17,422 bases of DNA from JBMYZL01 sp049610385 (GTDB lineage Bacteria; Bacteroidota; Bacteroidia; Flavobacteriales_D; Sanyastnellaceae), in assembly GCA_049610385.1 (NCBI GenBank), contig JBMYZL010000032.1, positions 1-17,422 of the forward strand. Reading direction: 5' to 3'. The notes under the pieces were generated by a model. That model was not told the DNA's origin. It saw only the letters and a program-made list of their open reading frames with translations, and made no database searches. Positions 15,722 to 17,422 of the stretch are shown piece by piece (the first letter of the stretch is position 1; the number at the start of each line of letters is the position of its first letter). Both the position numbers and the translations under genes were made by a program.

Positions 15722-15753
15722 TTTCGCCTCAACAGAATATTCGTGTATATTTG
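15722..15753 (+). promoter_or_regulatory. Promoter of the tRNA gene
   Basis: TTTC at 15722-15725 and TATATTTG at 15746-15753 are 20 nt apart. The second is an exact Bacteroidota -7 element (TAnnTTTG). It ends 19 nt upstream of the mature tRNA 5' end, leaving a short leader for RNase P to remove. Confidence 0.6.
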
Positions 15754-15772
15754 CGCCCGCTTTCAAGCAAAT

Positions 15773-15846
15773 GGCGGGATAGCTCAGCTGGTTAGAGCGC
15801 AGGATTCATAATCCTGAGGTCGAGAGTTCAAGTCTCTCTCCCGCTA
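15773..15846 (+). tRNA. tRNA-Met (anticodon CAT)
   Basis: A complete cloverleaf is visible. The acceptor stem GGCGGGA (15773-15779) pairs with TCCCGCT (15839-15845), with G1-U72 as the end wobble pair. The D stem GCTC/GAGC has the AGCTGGTTA loop. The anticodon stem CAGGA/TCCTG holds loop TTCATAA with anticodon CAT. The T stem GAGAG/CTCTC holds loop TTCAAGT. The discriminator is A, and CCA is not encoded. The paired end of the acceptor argues against the initiator tRNA, whose first pair is mismatched. Elongator Met is the likely identity; a lysidine-modified tRNA-Ile2 also carries CAT in its gene and cannot be fully excluded. Confidence 0.93.
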
Positions 15847-15847
15847 C

Positions 15848-15876
15848 AAAAGGACATCTGATTGGTGTCCTTTTTT
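15848..15876 (+). terminator. Rho-independent terminator of the tRNA unit
   Basis: AAAAGGACA (from 15848) pairs with TGTCC plus T's (15866-15874) around a 9-nt loop, and the 3' arm runs directly into a six-T tract (15871-15876). It sits immediately after the tRNA. Confidence 0.85.
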
Positions 15877-15976
15877 CGTCTCAATTCAGCAAAAATGTTG
15901 CCCCTCAAGAACGCAACCCAAAGTTCTTTTTCTCGTATTCGGTGTGGGAGTTGATTTACTTCAAGAGGAAAGAACC

Positions 15977-17422
15977 ATGTTTTCACGCTGTTATCACGTA
16001 GCACTGATCATTTGTTTGCTGGCTTTTCATTTGGATGTTCGGGCCCAATACATTGGGTTGTCATCCGAAGTCACAGGAGAATCTGAATTTGGCACCACGT
16101 ATCGTGTCTATGCGGATTTTGGCAGTCCAAACGATTATGTCAGTGCGGTTTTTGCTACTGAAAATCTTTATGATGACCCGCCACTGGTCATATCTACAAC
16201 CACTTCGTTTTTTCAATCGGAATATGCAACAGGCAATTTCGCCAGCGGAATCAATCCTACGTTTTACGATATGTTTCCTGAATTGGAATTTGACAGCTGG
16301 CTTACCATTGGCGGAGGACCGGGAGAAAACAGTGGTGTGCAGGATGTGGGCTTAGACATAGAACTGGCTTCGTTTGCCAGTGGAGGCGACATCAATACTG
16401 CGGGCTCTTATGCTGGTGGGAGTTGGTTCAGTACAATCAATCCACCATTATATGCGGGTTATGACGGGAAGGTGCTTTTGGCTCAACTCACCACTGAAGG
16501 GGTCATCACCCTGAGTTTCAATTTGCAATGGAAAAATGCGCTTGGGGAATCCGCGGACGCATTTGGCCAAACCTTGGTTATCGGTGAACCCGCCCTCTCT
16601 GGCTGTACAAATGAGCAGGCTTGCAATTTCAATTCACTTGCTGAAGAAGACGATGAGAGTTGCCAGCTGCCTCAAATTTGTGATCAGTGCTCTGGAGAAA
16701 CGGACGGAACCGGAGTCATCATTGATGGGGACGCAGACGATGATGGAGTATGTGATGAAAACGAAATATTGGGGTGCACTGATAGTTTGGCTTGCAATTA
16801 CAATGAATCAGCTACCGACCCTGATGATTGCATATATGCGGTTGCGTTTTGCAGTACCTGTTCAGGAGATGCGGATGGGACAGGGGAAGTGTTTTTGAAT
16901 GATGACGACGGTGATGGCATTTGCAATGAGAATGAACTGGTCGGTTGTCAAGCGCCAGAAGCATGTAACTACGACATGTTGGCAACTGACGAAGGGGAGT
17001 GCGTTTATCCTGAGGGGTGCGAAACATGTTCGGGTGAAACAGACGGAAGTGGCATGGTGTTGCTTAATGATGAAGACGGGGATCTGATATGTGATGACGA
17101 TGAGATTTCTGGATGTCAGGACGAATTGGCGTGCAATTACAATCAATTCGCGACGGATTCAAGCGATATGTGCATTTATGCTTCGGGATGTGATTTTTGT
17201 AGCGGATCCTTGAATGGGACTGGTTTTGTTATTTCCGGAGATGCGGATGGAGATGGCGTCTGCAATGATGATGAGTTGTCTGGCTGCACCTATTCCGATG
17301 CCTGCAACTTCAGCGCAGCTGCCACATCCGATGATGGCTCCTGCGATTACACGTGCTATGGCTGCACAGATTCAGCAGCTGACAACTTCGATTCAGAAGC
17401 CACGACGGATGATGGAAGTTGT
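15977..17422 (+). CDS. Secreted Cys/Asp-rich tandem-repeat protein, 3' end outside window
   Basis: The frame runs without a stop from ATG 15977 to the window edge (482 codons). A GAGGA 7 nt upstream may act as a weak ribosome site. Residues 1-23 form a signal peptide with a VALIICLLAFHL core and cleavage expected after VRA, leaving mature Gln24. Residues ~25-205 are a domain I do not recognise by name, rich in Gly, Ser and aromatics (TYRVYADF, DSWLTIGGG, GKVLLAQLTT). From Cys210, ~57-residue repeats begin at 210, 267, 324, 380 and 437, each with GC-x4-ACN(Y/F)N, DD-x-C, C-x2-CSG, DG-x-G, DxDGDGxC and a following DE. A shorter unit begins at 463. The Asp-rich loops resemble calcium-binding thrombospondin-3-like loops, and the Cys residues suggest disulfides. 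It is probably exported and possibly surface-anchored; a C-terminal sorting domain cannot be assessed. Confidence 0.85.
   Translation, partial: MFSRCYHVALIICLLAFHLDVRAQYIGLSSEVTGESEFGTTYRVYADFGSPNDYVSAVFATENLYDDPPLVISTTTSFFQSEYATGNFASGINPTFYDMFPELEFDSWLTIGGGPGENSGVQDVGLDIELASFASGGDINTAGSYAGGSWFSTINPPLYAGYDGKVLLAQLTTEGVITLSFNLQWKNALGESADAFGQTLVIGEPALSGCTNEQACNFNSLAEEDDESCQLPQICDQCSGETDGTGVIIDGDADDDGVCDENEILGCTDSLACNYNESATDPDDCIYAVAFCSTCSGDADGTGEVFLNDDDGDGICNENELVGCQAPEACNYDMLATDEGECVYPEGCETCSGETDGSGMVLLNDEDGDLICDDDEISGCQDELACNYNQFATDSSDMCIYASGCDFCSGSLNGTGFVISGDADGDGVCNDDELSGCTYSDACNFSAAATSDDGSCDYTCYGCTDSAADNFDSEATTDDGSC
16604..17422 (+). repeat. Tandem ~171-bp coding repeats (Cys-rich modules)
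   Basis: Units begin at 16604, 16775, 16946, 17114 and 17285, at intervals of 171, 171, 168 and 171 bp; a shortened unit begins at 17363. Conservation is clear in the protein (GC..ACNYN, CSG, DGDG, C) but DNA identity between units is modest, so the array looks old rather than recently amplified. The array may continue beyond the window. Confidence 0.85.

Noticed and set aside
16604..17422. CRISPR-like array because of the regular repeats
   Set aside because: Units are 171 bp, in frame, protein-coding and diverged at the DNA level; this is a protein repeat.
1..17422. Mobile element, prophage or defence island
   Set aside because: No transposase, integrase, attachment-site duplication at the tRNA, restriction-modification or other defence gene was found; gene content is mostly housekeeping.

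Overview
The window looks like chromosomal DNA from a member of the Bacteroidota, most likely a Flavobacteriales-type marine bacterium. The support is family-level: GldF/GldG gliding-motility proteins, a Bacteroidota-type START-like protein, a LytTR regulator, a secreted repeat protein with an N-terminal signal ending in Ala-Gln, repeated matches to the Bacteroidota -7 promoter element TAnnTTTG, and the near absence of strong Shine-Dalgarno sites. Genus cannot be read from this stretch. Coding density is very high and no gene-free gap exceeds about 130 bases. I see no insertion sequence, prophage, integrase, CRISPR array or rRNA.

Layout. Positions 1-545 hold the 3' part of a LytTR DNA-binding regulator with an Asn-Gly microsatellite linker. 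A small unrecognised gene (932 down to 552) is divergent from glnS (975-2648). A tightly packed minus-strand group follows, transcribed phoH > purC > tsaC-like > cca (6716 down to 2672). Divergent from it runs a plus-strand series: a SAM-hydroxide adenosyltransferase (DUF62) relative, a small ABM-fold protein, a single-chain GldF-GldG fusion, and a DUF4340-like protein (6754-11464). A family 4 glycosyltransferase (12590 down to 11469) is divergent from a 3-oxoadipyl-CoA-thiolase-like gene and a paaY-like gene (12686-14511), followed by a tRNA/rRNA methyltransferase of the TrmN6/YfiC family. A convergent START-like gene (15686 down to 15300) comes next. Then there is a self-contained tRNA(CAU) unit with its own promoter and terminator. 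The last gene is a secreted Cys/Asp-rich tandem-repeat protein that is still open at the right edge of the window (15977-17422).

How the genes fit together. Much of the left half concerns tRNA: glutamine charging (glnS), t6A formation (tsaC-like), CCA addition (cca), a probable tRNA methyltransferase and a tRNA gene without an encoded CCA. PurC belongs to purine synthesis. The gldFG plus DUF4340 pair resembles the ABC-2 permease/GldG/DUF4340 modules tied to gliding or envelope export, and the right-edge protein is a plausible surface product of such a cell. PaaJ-like and PaaY-like proteins suggest phenylacetate or related CoA-thioester metabolism, although no ring-epoxidation genes are present here. 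I did not find a defence system or another obviously new multi-gene system. The most unusual items are the GldF-GldG fusion, the secreted repeat protein, and a DUF62 protein whose canonical catalytic residues are not where expected.
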